The notes: generated by a model not told the origin, from the letters alone. Shown: positions 1 through 6,249, counted from the first letter of the stretch. The stretch: DNA of 6,930 nucleotides from QHBQ01 sp038230695 (GCA_038230695.1 JBBRMT010000243.1:1-6930); one strand, 5' to 3'. Translations and numbers: made by a program.

Positions 1-366
1 CGTTATGAAGCAAATCACCCTTACCGCCGCTGCAATGACTGCAACTCCGAGCATTGAAGTTAATGACCAGGCATATGGCAGCAGCCTCACCGTTGCCAAG
101 GTGGTCGCCGCTCAGGATGGCTGGGTAGTGGTTCACAATACTGGCACAGACGGCAACTTCGGTGGCACCGTGCTAGGTAAGGTACTCGTCAAGGCTGGCA
201 CGACCAGCAACCTGAGCATCCCTCTTGACCAGACGATGGTCAAGGCTGGCGACAAGGTGTGGCCGATGCTGCACATTGACGCTGGGGTTATCGGCACCTA
301 CGAGTTCCCCGGCCCCGACGCTCCTGTGGTAGTCAACGGCAACATCGTTATGAAGCAAATCACCCT
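1..366 (+). repeat. In-frame direct repeat at the domain boundary of the surface protein
   Basis: Bases 1-21 recur exactly at 346-366, and similarity continues a few codons further (LTAAAM versus LTAPAM). The spacing of 345 bases is exactly 115 codons, the length of one DUF7282-like unit. This marks the join between repeated domains, and shows that the coding sequence began upstream of the window. Confidence 0.8.
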
Positions 367-529
367 CACCGCACCTGCGATGAGCGGCGGCACCACCACC
401 GGCAACACCACGATGCCCGCGATGCCCGTAACCGGCAACGGCTTCGACTTCACCTGGCTCATCGCCCTCGCCGCTCTGGCCCTGGTTGGTGGCTTCGGTG
501 TTCGCAAGCTGGCTCGCGTCCGCAACTAG
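2..529 (+). CDS. Sortase-type surface protein with DUF7282-like domain, 5' partial
   Basis: The gene is cut by the left edge. The first ATG in the window (position 5) is almost certainly an internal Met: bases 1-21 are identical to 346-366, where the same Val-Met-Lys-Gln-Ile-Thr-Leu-Thr sequence lies inside the protein, and no ribosome binding site can be seen. Numbering from that Met, residues about 14-115 match the DUF7282 pattern: an Asp-Gln near the start, DGWVVVHN, a Gly-rich turn, then MLHIDAG, GTYEFPGPDAPV and NGNIV. A Gly/Thr-rich spacer follows, then MPVTG (140-144), a hydrophobic helix (about 149-166) and the basic tail RKLARVRN, which is the layout of a sortase substrate, although Met replaces the usual Leu. 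The function is unknown; an extracellular structural or adhesive role is inferred. The 345-base repeat period (115 codons) suggests that at least one more domain copy lies upstream. Family call fairly sure; sortase anchoring moderately sure. Confidence 0.8.
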   Translation, partial: VMKQITLTAAAMTATPSIEVNDQAYGSSLTVAKVVAAQDGWVVVHNTGTDGNFGGTVLGKVLVKAGTTSNLSIPLDQTMVKAGDKVWPMLHIDAGVIGTYEFPGPDAPVVVNGNIVMKQITLTAPAMSGGTTTGNTTMPAMPVTGNGFDFTWLIALAALALVGGFGVRKLARVRN

Positions 530-590
530 CCAACGCATAGAAGGCGGAGGTGGTGTCCACCCGACATCTTAACTCTCTCCTTTCTTTGCT

Positions 591-634
591 AGCAGCAGCG
601 TCATTCTCGGAAACGGGGATGGCGCTGTTGTTTT
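591..634 (+). terminator. Long rho-independent terminator after the surface protein gene
   Basis: Bases 591-609 pair with 614-632 in an uninterrupted stem of 19 pairs, five of them G-U, closed by a G-C pair around a GAAA tetraloop (610-613). The right arm runs into TTTT (631-634). It lies about 60 bases after the stop codon at 527-529. The stretch between holds only a 5-bp GGTGG/CCACC hairpin (549-561) without a T run. A classical intrinsic terminator is the simplest reading. Confidence 0.85.
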
Positions 635-637
635 ATA

Positions 638-646
638 TGTTATAAT
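638..646 (+). promoter_or_regulatory. Extended -10 promoter for the LigB-like operon
   Basis: TGTTATAAT is a perfect extended -10 element (TG, one base, TATAAT at 641-646). No good -35 hexamer stands 16-18 bases upstream, where the preceding terminator stem lies, which fits an extended -10 promoter. Transcription would start near 652-654, leaving a leader of about 67 bases before the ATG at 721. The element follows the terminator T run by only a few bases. Confidence 0.6.
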
Positions 647-690
647 AAACCTGGTCAGGGCGAAATCAAGATCTGTATCTGACCCAAACC

Positions 691-704
691 TCAGCACTCA
701 GCAC
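691..704 (+). repeat. Tandem heptamer TCAGCAC x2
   Basis: Two exact tandem copies of TCAGCAC lie in the leader of the LigB-like gene, just before its ribosome binding site. No function can be assigned; it is noted as short repeat DNA. Confidence 0.6.
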
Positions 705-710
705 TGATAT

Positions 711-718
711 AGGGGGAG
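711..718 (+). promoter_or_regulatory. Ribosome binding site of the LigB-like gene
   Basis: AGGGGGAG precedes ATG 721. The AGG at its left end is 7 bases from the start codon, an acceptable distance; GGAG at the right end would be very close (2 bases). It supports ATG 721 as the start. Confidence 0.6.
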
Positions 719-720
719 CT

Positions 721-1587
721 ATGCCGCTGGTATTTGCCTGTATCGCGCCGCACGGAGGCGCAATAATCGAGGAACTGGCGGGCGACCTGCTAGAGCCGTT
801 CGCACCGACCCGCCGCGCAATGCAGGAGCTTGGCCGCCGCATGGAGGCCGCCGCGCCCGACACCATCGTGGTGATCACGCCGCATGGGGTGCGTATCGAG
901 GATGCCATGTGCATTGCAGTAACCGAGCGGGCCGATGGAATGTTGGAGGAAGGTGAGGCGCGGGTGGTGGTGGACATGGAGATAGACAAGGAGCTTACCC
1001 GCGCCCTGATGCGCCGCGCCCACGAGTTGTTCGTGCCTTGTGCGGCGGCTGGTTACGGCGCAAGCAGCGGGCCGGGTTGCTCCTTCATTATGGACTGGGG
1101 TGCGCTCATCCCACTCTGGTTTATGGGCGCACGCTGGGCGCAGCCGCCACGTATCGTGCTGGTCTGCCCCTCGCGCACGCTGCCGTTCGTTAGCCTGGTG
1201 CGCTTTGGCGAGGCGCTTGCCGAGGTGGCTGAGTCCAGCGCCAGTCGCATCGCCCTGATTGCCAGTTCCGACCTGGGCCATGCCCACGATGCAAATGGGC
1301 CTTACGGTTACGACCCCGCCAGTGCGGAGTTCGATCAGCAGATTGTCACCGCGGTCAAGGCCGACGATCTGCGTTGTCTGCTCGACTACGAGCAAGACCG
1401 CGATTTCCTCGAACACGCCAAGCCAGACGGCCTGTGGCAACTGCTCTCGCTCTATGGCGCAAGCAAAATCGTGCCGCTACACGGTGAGTTTCTCAGCTAT
1501 CAAACGCCGACCTATTTTGGGATGCTTTGCGCCTCATATACGCCTATTGATCTGGGCAGTAAGCTCCCCTCCTATCGGGAGGGGTAG
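721..1587 (+). CDS. LigB-type class III extradiol dioxygenase family protein (AmmeMemoRadiSam B-like)
   Basis: The 288-residue protein begins at ATG 721, after a purine-rich ribosome binding site. It matches the LigB superfamily over its length: APHGG with His11, TIVVITPHG with His55, SSDLGHAH with His187 and His189, the GPYGYDPASAEFD stretch, and GEFLSY with Glu256. By analogy with LigAB, His11, His55 and Glu256 would bind iron and His187 would be the acid-base residue. The SSDLGH, YGYDP and DGLWQLL segments resemble the LigB-like proteins of the AmmeMemoRadiSam (Memo/AMMECR1) group more than aromatic ring-cleaving enzymes. From memory, the family usually has Asp-His-Gly where this protein has Asp125-Trp126-Gly127. 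No LigA subunit, AMMECR1 or radical-SAM gene is adjacent, so the substrate is unknown. The last residues (about KLPSYREG) are encoded by a hairpin repeat. It forms an operon with the HisC-like gene downstream, 3 bases away. Confidence 0.85.
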   Translation: MPLVFACIAPHGGAIIEELAGDLLEPFAPTRRAMQELGRRMEAAAPDTIVVITPHGVRIEDAMCIAVTERADGMLEEGEARVVVDMEIDKELTRALMRRAHELFVPCAAAGYGASSGPGCSFIMDWGALIPLWFMGARWAQPPRIVLVCPSRTLPFVSLVRFGEALAEVAESSASRIALIASSDLGHAHDANGPYGYDPASAEFDQQIVTAVKADDLRCLLDYEQDRDFLEHAKPDGLWQLLSLYGASKIVPLHGEFLSYQTPTYFGMLCASYTPIDLGSKLPSYREG

Positions 1588-1644
1588 TGGATGGGGCGAG
1601 TCGCGTATCGCGGACCCGCCTCCAGCCCCTCCCGGCGGGAGGGG
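1566..1644. repeat. Paired GC-rich hairpin repeats across the gene junction
   Basis: There are two hairpins of the same design. CCCCTCC (1566-1572) pairs with GGAGGGG (1578-1584) around a 5-base loop, and CCCCTCCC (1626-1633) pairs with GGGAGGGG (1637-1644) around a 3-base loop. The arms can also pair with each other. This looks like a REP- or MITE-like intergenic element. It contains the end of the LigB-like frame (stop 1585-1587) and the first candidate start of the HisC-like frame (ATG 1591). Neither hairpin has a T run, so neither is an obvious terminator. Confidence 0.7.
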
Positions 1645-2763
1645 AGTCTGCGAAAGGTTGCTGTGGACACAACCACCGATAATCAAATTGTACGCTCCGA
1701 ACTGGCAGCGCTGGACGATTTTGCCAGTCCCGCGCCAGTAGAATTGGCGGCCAGCCGCTACGGATTTGCCGCCGCGCAGGCGGTGCGACTCGACGCGAAT
1801 GAGAATCCCTACGGTTGTTCACCGCGAGTGCCGGATGCGCTGGCCGCCTTCGACAGCTATCATCGCCAGCCCGACCCTTTGCAGCGCGAACTACGTACCC
1901 TGCTGGAGCGTTACTCTGGATACTCCCGCGAACGCATACTGGTTGGCAGCGGCGACGAACTACTGGGCTTGCTCATCACTGCCGTCTGCGCTGCTGGCGA
2001 CTCGCTGGTCGTCTGTCCCCCAGGCGAACCACCTGTCTATCTTACCGCCCTAACTGGGGTGGAAGTAATCAGCGTGCCACACACGCGGCGGCTGGCGGTT
2101 GACCTTGATGGCGTGCTGGCAGGGATTGGCCCGCGCACTCGCATGGTAATCATCGCCTCGCCGGGCGAGTTTGGCGCGACGCTCGACCCCGCCAGCGCCG
2201 CCCGCATCTTGCACACTGGTGTGCTGCTGGTGGTGGACGAAACCTGGCATGAGTACGCCGCCCATAGCCTCGCGCCGCTTACCGCTGAGTTCAGCAATTT
2301 TGTCGTGCTGCGTAGCTTCGGCGCATGGGCGGGTCTGTCGGGTCTGGCAGTCGGCTACGGCATTTTTCCCCGCGAGATGGTGCGCCAGTTGCTAAAGCTC
2401 CGCCCCGGCCACAACCTCAGCCTGGCAGCAACTATTGCGGTTGCCGCTTCGCTGGATGGCCTTGCCGAGGTGATGCACAATTTGAAGCGGCTGCGCCTGG
2501 AGCGCGGAAGGCTCTACCGCCGCCTACGTAAGTTCAATTTCGTCCAGCCCTACCCATCCCAGGGCCCGGCCCTACTCTGCAAGGTGACGCGCGGCGATGC
2601 CTGGCGACTCAAGCTGGCGCTAGAGCGGCGCGGCGTGTTCGTGCGCTATCTGCCTGACCGACCTGACCACCTTTGTATCAGTGTAGGCAAGTCTGAGGAC
2701 ACCGATGCCTTGTTTCGCTCTCTGCTTAACCTGGTTCCGCCCGCCGATCTGATTGAGGAGTAA
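1591..2763 (+). CDS. HisC-like class I/II aminotransferase homologue lacking catalytic residues
   Basis: The protein has the histidinol-phosphate aminotransferase fold and order of motifs: DANENPYG (68-75), GSGDELL (119-125), DETWHEY (216-222), RSFGAWAGLSGLAVGYG (241-257) and DHLCISVG (359-366). The key residues are changed. The Schiff-base Lys of the usual SK motif is Ala245. The phosphate-binding Arg of GLRVGY is Ala253. The PLP-contacting Asn of SPNNPTG is replaced (SPGEFGA, Glu193). The PLP Tyr is Trp219, and the carboxylate-binding Arg of LRISVG is Cys362. Only Asp216 remains of the PLP set. The frame is intact over 390 residues, close to HisC length plus an N-terminal extension, so it is unlikely to be decay. 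A non-catalytic binding or regulatory role is inferred. ATG 1591 has GGAGG 8 bases upstream, but its first 24 residues are repeat-encoded. GTG 1663, with AAAGG 5 bases before it, is a credible alternative start. It follows the LigB-like gene by 3 bases. Confidence 0.85.
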   Translation: MGRVAYRGPASSPSRREGSLRKVAVDTTTDNQIVRSELAALDDFASPAPVELAASRYGFAAAQAVRLDANENPYGCSPRVPDALAAFDSYHRQPDPLQRELRTLLERYSGYSRERILVGSGDELLGLLITAVCAAGDSLVVCPPGEPPVYLTALTGVEVISVPHTRRLAVDLDGVLAGIGPRTRMVIIASPGEFGATLDPASAARILHTGVLLVVDETWHEYAAHSLAPLTAEFSNFVVLRSFGAWAGLSGLAVGYGIFPREMVRQLLKLRPGHNLSLAATIAVAASLDGLAEVMHNLKRLRLERGRLYRRLRKFNFVQPYPSQGPALLCKVTRGDAWRLKLALERRGVFVRYLPDRPDHLCISVGKSEDTDALFRSLLNLVPPADLIEE

Positions 2764-2802
2764 ACCCGTAATTCCAATTAACCGAGTACAGGGTGTATTT
2801 TC

Positions 2803-2887
2803 GTAGGGGCGAGCAACTGCCCGCCTTGTTGCAATTTACACTGTTTCGTCGCATAAACGAAGGGCGTACCTGTAGGTGCGCCCCTTC
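2803..2887. repeat. Palindromic intergenic element, copy 1 (GTAGGGGCG ends)
   Basis: The element opens with GTAGGGGCG (2803-2811) and closes with CGCCCCTTC (2879-2887), a near inverse of the opening. A second element with the same opening and an inverse closing lies at 6295-6375, with similar total length (85 and 81 bases). In both, a CCTTG follows the opening after about 14 bases. The right half of this copy forms the terminator hairpin at 2855-2892. Confidence 0.55.
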
Positions 2888-2892
2888 GTTTT
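2855..2892. terminator. Bidirectional terminator between convergent genes
   Basis: AAACGAAGGG (2855-2864) pairs with CCCTTCGTTT (2882-2891), and the inner CGTACC (2865-2870) pairs with GGTGCG (2875-2880) around the loop TGTA. This gives 16 pairs with one bulged base. TTTT follows on the + strand; on the - strand the stem ends in TTT. It lies about 90 bases after the HisC-like stop and about 115 bases after the protease stop, so it can serve both. The rest of 2764-3005 shows no gene. Confidence 0.75.
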
Positions 2893-3005
2893 GCCTTATT
2901 ATCGCGTAACTTAGTTCTGATGTTCTCCCTTCCCATCAGCAGGGCTGGGGGCGGGTTAGCAGACCATCAAAACTTGATATACGCTGCGCCTATCCTCTGA
3001 CGGGG

Positions 3006-5801
3006 CTAAGGCGTTATCGTGCCTTTGTAGACAATCTGGGCCATCGCATCGCGGCGCACGTTGTTGTTGGGTTGGAAGGTGCCGTTGGGATAGCCGTTGA
3101 TCACACCCTTGGCGTGAGCAGTCTCAATCGCCAGATAGAAGACGTTGGAGGGCGGCACGTCGCTAAAGGTTTGACCGCCGGGCGTAACCAGCGTATAGTG
3201 CGCGGCATTGACCACCAGCTTGGTAATCTGCCCGCGGGTGATGGGTACATTTGGCAGGTAGCAAGGAGCGCTGAGATTGTGGAGGTGGCAGGTGTTAGCA
3301 TCGTAGCCGCTGAGTATGCCCGCATGGAAGCCGCTCTCGATAAAGGTGTAGGCGAAGTAGCTGGTTGGCACATCGGTAAAATCTGGCGTGGCGGGCGTAT
3401 AGAACGGGGTGCCGAAGCCGAGGACCACCACTTTGGCGAACTGGCCGCGAGTCGCTGTACCCGCCGGGCTGAAGTGGCTGCTATCGGTGCCGTTAATTAC
3501 CCCGTGGCAGTAAAGCGTATTGATGGCGACGAAGAAGACGTTGCCGTTTATGTCGCTGAAGGGGTTGGCGCAAACGGTTGCTTGCGGGGTGGGGGTTGGC
3601 GCGGCAGTACCCAGCGCGCCGTACACAGTCAGCGCGGCGTGCTGAGGGCCTTGCGGCACGTTGTGACCGAGTACGTGTATTGTGTAGGTGCCAGCCGCCG
3701 CCGAGGGTAGATCCACGGTCTCCACATTGTTGAGACGGTCGCCATTGGTAACGCCATTGCCCCAGTAGTGGGTGCCATCTGGCCCAACCACCGCCAGGTC
3801 GAGGTCGTTGACCAACTCGACTGCTGCATCAGGGCTGCCGGGATAATCGCTCCAACTGAGGGTAACGTGCAGTGGCTGCCCATTGGTGCCGACGCTGTAG
3901 ACGTAAGGGGTGTTATTGCCAGTGCTGATGCTGAGGTCGTCGCGGTAGCTACTTTGCATGGGTGCGGCGGGGTAAAGGGAGTTCAGCAGGTTGACCCGAC
4001 CCCAGCCCTCGACGTTGTTGGGGCGTGCGCCCATCTCCTGGGTTGCGCCGGTGCCATACTGACCGGGGGCCATCTCGGCTGCCGCATTCATCATCAGCGC
4101 CTTAATCAACGCTGCTGAGGGGTCACTAACACCCTGCCCGGCGAGGAACTGACGCACCAGCGCTGCCGCGCCTGCCGTGCCAGGGGTCGCCATGCTGGTG
4201 CCGCCATCAAACATATAGTATTGATTGTACAAACCCCAGCCGCTATCTGCGCTGGGATCCTGGCTGTGAACCGATAGAACACTGGTGCCGACGTTAGTGA
4301 TGTCGGGCTTGATACGGCCATCAAGCGCCGGGCCGCGTGAGGAGAAGGCGGCCATGCCATTAGGGTTGTTGCTGACGTAGTCGCTATTGAGGGGATCGGC
4401 GGGGAAGCCATTGAAGACACCATATGTGCAGTTGGCGTAGCCAGTGCCTGAAGCCCCACAACTTCCGCCGTTGGGGGGGCGGTTGTTCTCGCTTGCGCCA
4501 ACCGTAATACCATTCTTGGCCGAGGCAGGGCTACCCAGACTGCCCAGGTCAACCACACCATTGCTATCGTTATCAACCCCTGAATTGCCAGCCGCGAACA
4601 GGATGCTCATATCCGGGTGCGCCCATATGAACTGGTCAACCTCTTGGGCCATGGTATCATACTCGCCGTTCAATGCCGCGCCCCAACTGTTAGAATGGAT
4701 GCGTGCGCCTTGCGAGTATGCCTGGCCGAACAGGGTGTTCAGGTCGGCGGGTATGCCGCTCAGTTGGCAATTGGAGTCGGCGATTGATTGAAAGACGAGA
4801 TGTGCTTCAGGGGCAAGGCCCGCGAAGCTGCTGATATAGCTATGGGTAGCAGGGTTGCTGCCGCTGCGCACCCCATTGCCCAGCACCGTACCCGCCACAT
4901 GAGTGCCATGACCACATATGTCAGACCAGTCGCCGCTACGACCCAGCGCATCGGCTGCAGTGAGCCGCCCCGCGAAGTCGGGAGACAGCGTCGAAGTGCT
5001 GCCGGTGTCGAGGCCGGTATCGGCGACCGCGACTATCTGGCCCTGGCCGAATAGTTGAAGACCAGCGCTCCAGATGGTGTTGACTCCATCAATTTGCCGC
5101 ATCTGATCGTTGAGCGCAACCGGCTGATGAAAGATCTCAATGCGGCTGACTGCATCAAGCTGGGCGAGGCTGACAAGCTGGCTGCTGTCCAACTGCACGC
5201 GCATCACGGTGTCGAAGCTGTTGGCGCTCTGAGACAGCACCTTGATTGCGGGAAGGGCGGCCACCGTAGCGGGATCGCCGTCGCGGAAGACGGTGAGGTC
5301 AAGGGTGAGACGTGCGCTCTGCGCCTGGTTGACAAACTTTGCCACTTCTGAGGACAGCTTGTAGGCAGGCTGGAACGCGCCTACCCAGCGCACGAACGAT
5401 AGACTGCTGACTGCCTGCTTCGCGGCCGGGCTGAGGCCGATGATGAAGGCGTTGTCTGGGATATAATCGTGAATAGTACCGCCTGCGGCAACCACGCTAT
5501 CCTTCCACTGCTGCTGCACCACGCCGCTGAATTGCACCAGATAGTGTTGGATGGGGTTTGTCTGATTTGCGCTTGCCCGCAGATTGGCGGGAATGGCTGG
5601 TTCACCGCGCAATGGGTCGAAGGTGGCGTATTGCAGGCGAATCAAGACTGACGAGTTGGCGCTTGTGCCTGCCCCAGCATTGCTGGCGGGCGCAGCGGAT
5701 GTGATACCGATACTGAGCAGGACAAGCAGGAGGACTGCTACTAGCGGCCAGTACCGCTGCCGACGCAGCCGGGCATGGCTCATAGAGGGGGACGCAATCA
5801 T
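3006..5801 (-). CDS. Secreted subtilisin-like (S8) serine protease with C-terminal SLH repeats
   Basis: The 931-residue precursor has a signal peptide (basic residues 11-16, hydrophobic 20-34, probable cleavage near Ala36/Ala37). A propeptide-like region follows (about 50-225), including HYLVQFSG and a GGTIHDYIPDNAFI segment. The S8 domain (about 235-605) has a complete triad: Asp261 (VAVADTGLD), His298 (CGHGTHVAG) and Ser536 (GGTSMATPG), with oxyanion Asn406 (AAGNSG). The layout, with GLAPEA after the His motif and a beta domain (about 610-730) containing LSWSDYPG, NDLDLAVVGPDG and GTYTIHVLG, resembles KP-43-type subtilases. A Pro/Thr linker leads to three SLH repeats (about 748-807, 808-878, 879-931), whose ITRGQ-type motifs should bind cell-wall polymer. 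The second repeat carries an insertion with two Cys, possibly a disulfide. ATG 5801 is chosen because AAGGAG lies 9 bases upstream; Met7 has no such site. The protein probably degrades extracellular protein while held at the cell surface. It is a single-gene unit. Confidence 0.93.
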   Translation of the reverse strand: MIASPSMSHARLRRQRYWPLVAVLLLVLLSIGITSAAPASNAGAGTSANSSVLIRLQYATFDPLRGEPAIPANLRASANQTNPIQHYLVQFSGVVQQQWKDSVVAAGGTIHDYIPDNAFIIGLSPAAKQAVSSLSFVRWVGAFQPAYKLSSEVAKFVNQAQSARLTLDLTVFRDGDPATVAALPAIKVLSQSANSFDTVMRVQLDSSQLVSLAQLDAVSRIEIFHQPVALNDQMRQIDGVNTIWSAGLQLFGQGQIVAVADTGLDTGSTSTLSPDFAGRLTAADALGRSGDWSDICGHGTHVAGTVLGNGVRSGSNPATHSYISSFAGLAPEAHLVFQSIADSNCQLSGIPADLNTLFGQAYSQGARIHSNSWGAALNGEYDTMAQEVDQFIWAHPDMSILFAAGNSGVDNDSNGVVDLGSLGSPASAKNGITVGASENNRPPNGGSCGASGTGYANCTYGVFNGFPADPLNSDYVSNNPNGMAAFSSRGPALDGRIKPDITNVGTSVLSVHSQDPSADSGWGLYNQYYMFDGGTSMATPGTAGAAALVRQFLAGQGVSDPSAALIKALMMNAAAEMAPGQYGTGATQEMGARPNNVEGWGRVNLLNSLYPAAPMQSSYRDDLSISTGNNTPYVYSVGTNGQPLHVTLSWSDYPGSPDAAVELVNDLDLAVVGPDGTHYWGNGVTNGDRLNNVETVDLPSAAAGTYTIHVLGHNVPQGPQHAALTVYGALGTAAPTPTPQATVCANPFSDINGNVFFVAINTLYCHGVINGTDSSHFSPAGTATRGQFAKVVVLGFGTPFYTPATPDFTDVPTSYFAYTFIESGFHAGILSGYDANTCHLHNLSAPCYLPNVPITRGQITKLVVNAAHYTLVTPGGQTFSDVPPSNVFYLAIETAHAKGVINGYPNGTFQPNNNVRRDAMAQIVYKGTITP

Positions 5802-5810
5802 ACAGTAAAG

Positions 5811-5816
5811 CTCCTT
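5811..5816 (-). promoter_or_regulatory. Ribosome binding site of the protease gene
   Basis: AAGGAG on the - strand lies 9 bases before ATG 5801. It decides the start in favour of Met1 over the in-frame Met7, which lacks a Shine-Dalgarno match. Confidence 0.75.
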
Positions 5817-5939
5817 TCGGGCATCAAACTTCTACTATGTTTTTAGTGTTTCTGAACGCCTGAACCCTGACGGATTGCTGTAGGCAAGCTCGTTTGCGCT
5901 CTTCACCAGCCCGCTACCGCACGGCGATTCATTATCCCG

Positions 5940-5948
5940 ATTATACCA
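5940..5948 (-). promoter_or_regulatory. Extended -10 promoter for the protease gene
   Basis: Read on the - strand, this is TGGTATAAT, a perfect extended -10 element. No good -35 hexamer is visible at the usual distance. Transcription would start near 5933, giving a leader of about 130 bases before the protease ATG. No closer promoter candidate looked better. Confidence 0.5.
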
Positions 5949-5961
5949 TATGCCACCAGCT

Positions 5962-5989
5962 TTGACCCTGACCCGTTGCCTGCTATGAT
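5962..5989 (+). promoter_or_regulatory. Promoter-like sequence directed rightward
   Basis: TTGACC (5962-5967) and TATGAT (5984-5989) are separated by 16 bases, a good sigma-70 type arrangement. The start point would be near 5996, just before the palindrome at 5999-6010. No conventional gene follows on this strand, only a 35-codon open frame at 6038-6145, so the transcript, if real, would be short or non-coding and would face the Type ISP gene. Confidence 0.4.
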
Positions 5990-5998
5990 AGCCTGTGC

Positions 5999-6010
5999 TT
6001 CAGCGCTGAA
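5999..6010. promoter_or_regulatory. Perfect 12-bp palindrome, possible operator
   Basis: TTCAGCGCTGAA is perfectly self-complementary. It lies about 10 bases past the TATGAT -10 element, roughly at the expected transcription start, a typical place for a repressor site. No regulator gene is in the window, so this is position-based inference. Confidence 0.35.
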
Positions 6011-6103
6011 TATGATGGAAATAGAGGGGTCGGACGGGTGAAAACTGAACCGGAAGGGCAGACTGCGCTGCAGCCACCCAGCGAGGGGCAGGCAAAAAGC
6101 TTC

Positions 6104-6136
6104 TCCCCAGCGGGGAAACCCCCTTGTGGGGTTCCC
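6104..6136. repeat. Adjacent GC-rich hairpins in the gene-poor stretch
   Basis: TCCCC (6104-6108) pairs with GGGGA (6112-6116). Immediately after it, AACCCC (6117-6122) pairs with GGGGTT (6128-6133) around CTTGT; GGG 6113-6115 can alternatively extend this second stem with CCC 6134-6136. A GTGAGGGGAGAGGG stretch follows (6151-6164). The style resembles the hairpin repeats at 1566-1644 but the sequence differs. No T run follows. Confidence 0.55.
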
Positions 6137-6249
6137 TGTGGGTAGGTTTGGTGAGGGGAGAGGGTGCAACATTTGAATGCTGGTGGGCCGACCAGCCAGT
6201 GGATTGTGACAGCGGATAAACGAATACAGCGGATGGGCCATTATCATTA

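Noticed and set aside
5..7. ATG at position 5 as the true start of the surface protein
   Set aside because: The same bases occur internally at 350-352 within an exact repeat, and there is no signal peptide although the protein has a surface-anchoring tail.
790..1440. Long open frame antisense to the LigB-like gene
   Set aside because: It is a shadow of GC-rich codon use; the + strand frame has clear family motifs and a ribosome binding site.
1566..1644. Hairpins at the LigB-like/HisC-like junction as terminators
   Set aside because: The stems are strong but no T run follows either one, and the downstream gene has no other promoter in view.
3072..3710. 212-codon + strand frame inside the protease gene
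   Set aside because: It is antisense to the SLH and beta-domain coding region. The protease reading is certain, and the opposite translation has no recognisable domain.
6038..6145. 35-codon frame from GTG as a real small gene
   Set aside because: The ribosome binding site is good, but the second half is repeat sequence and there is no recognisable family. It is kept as a finding, not annotated as a gene.
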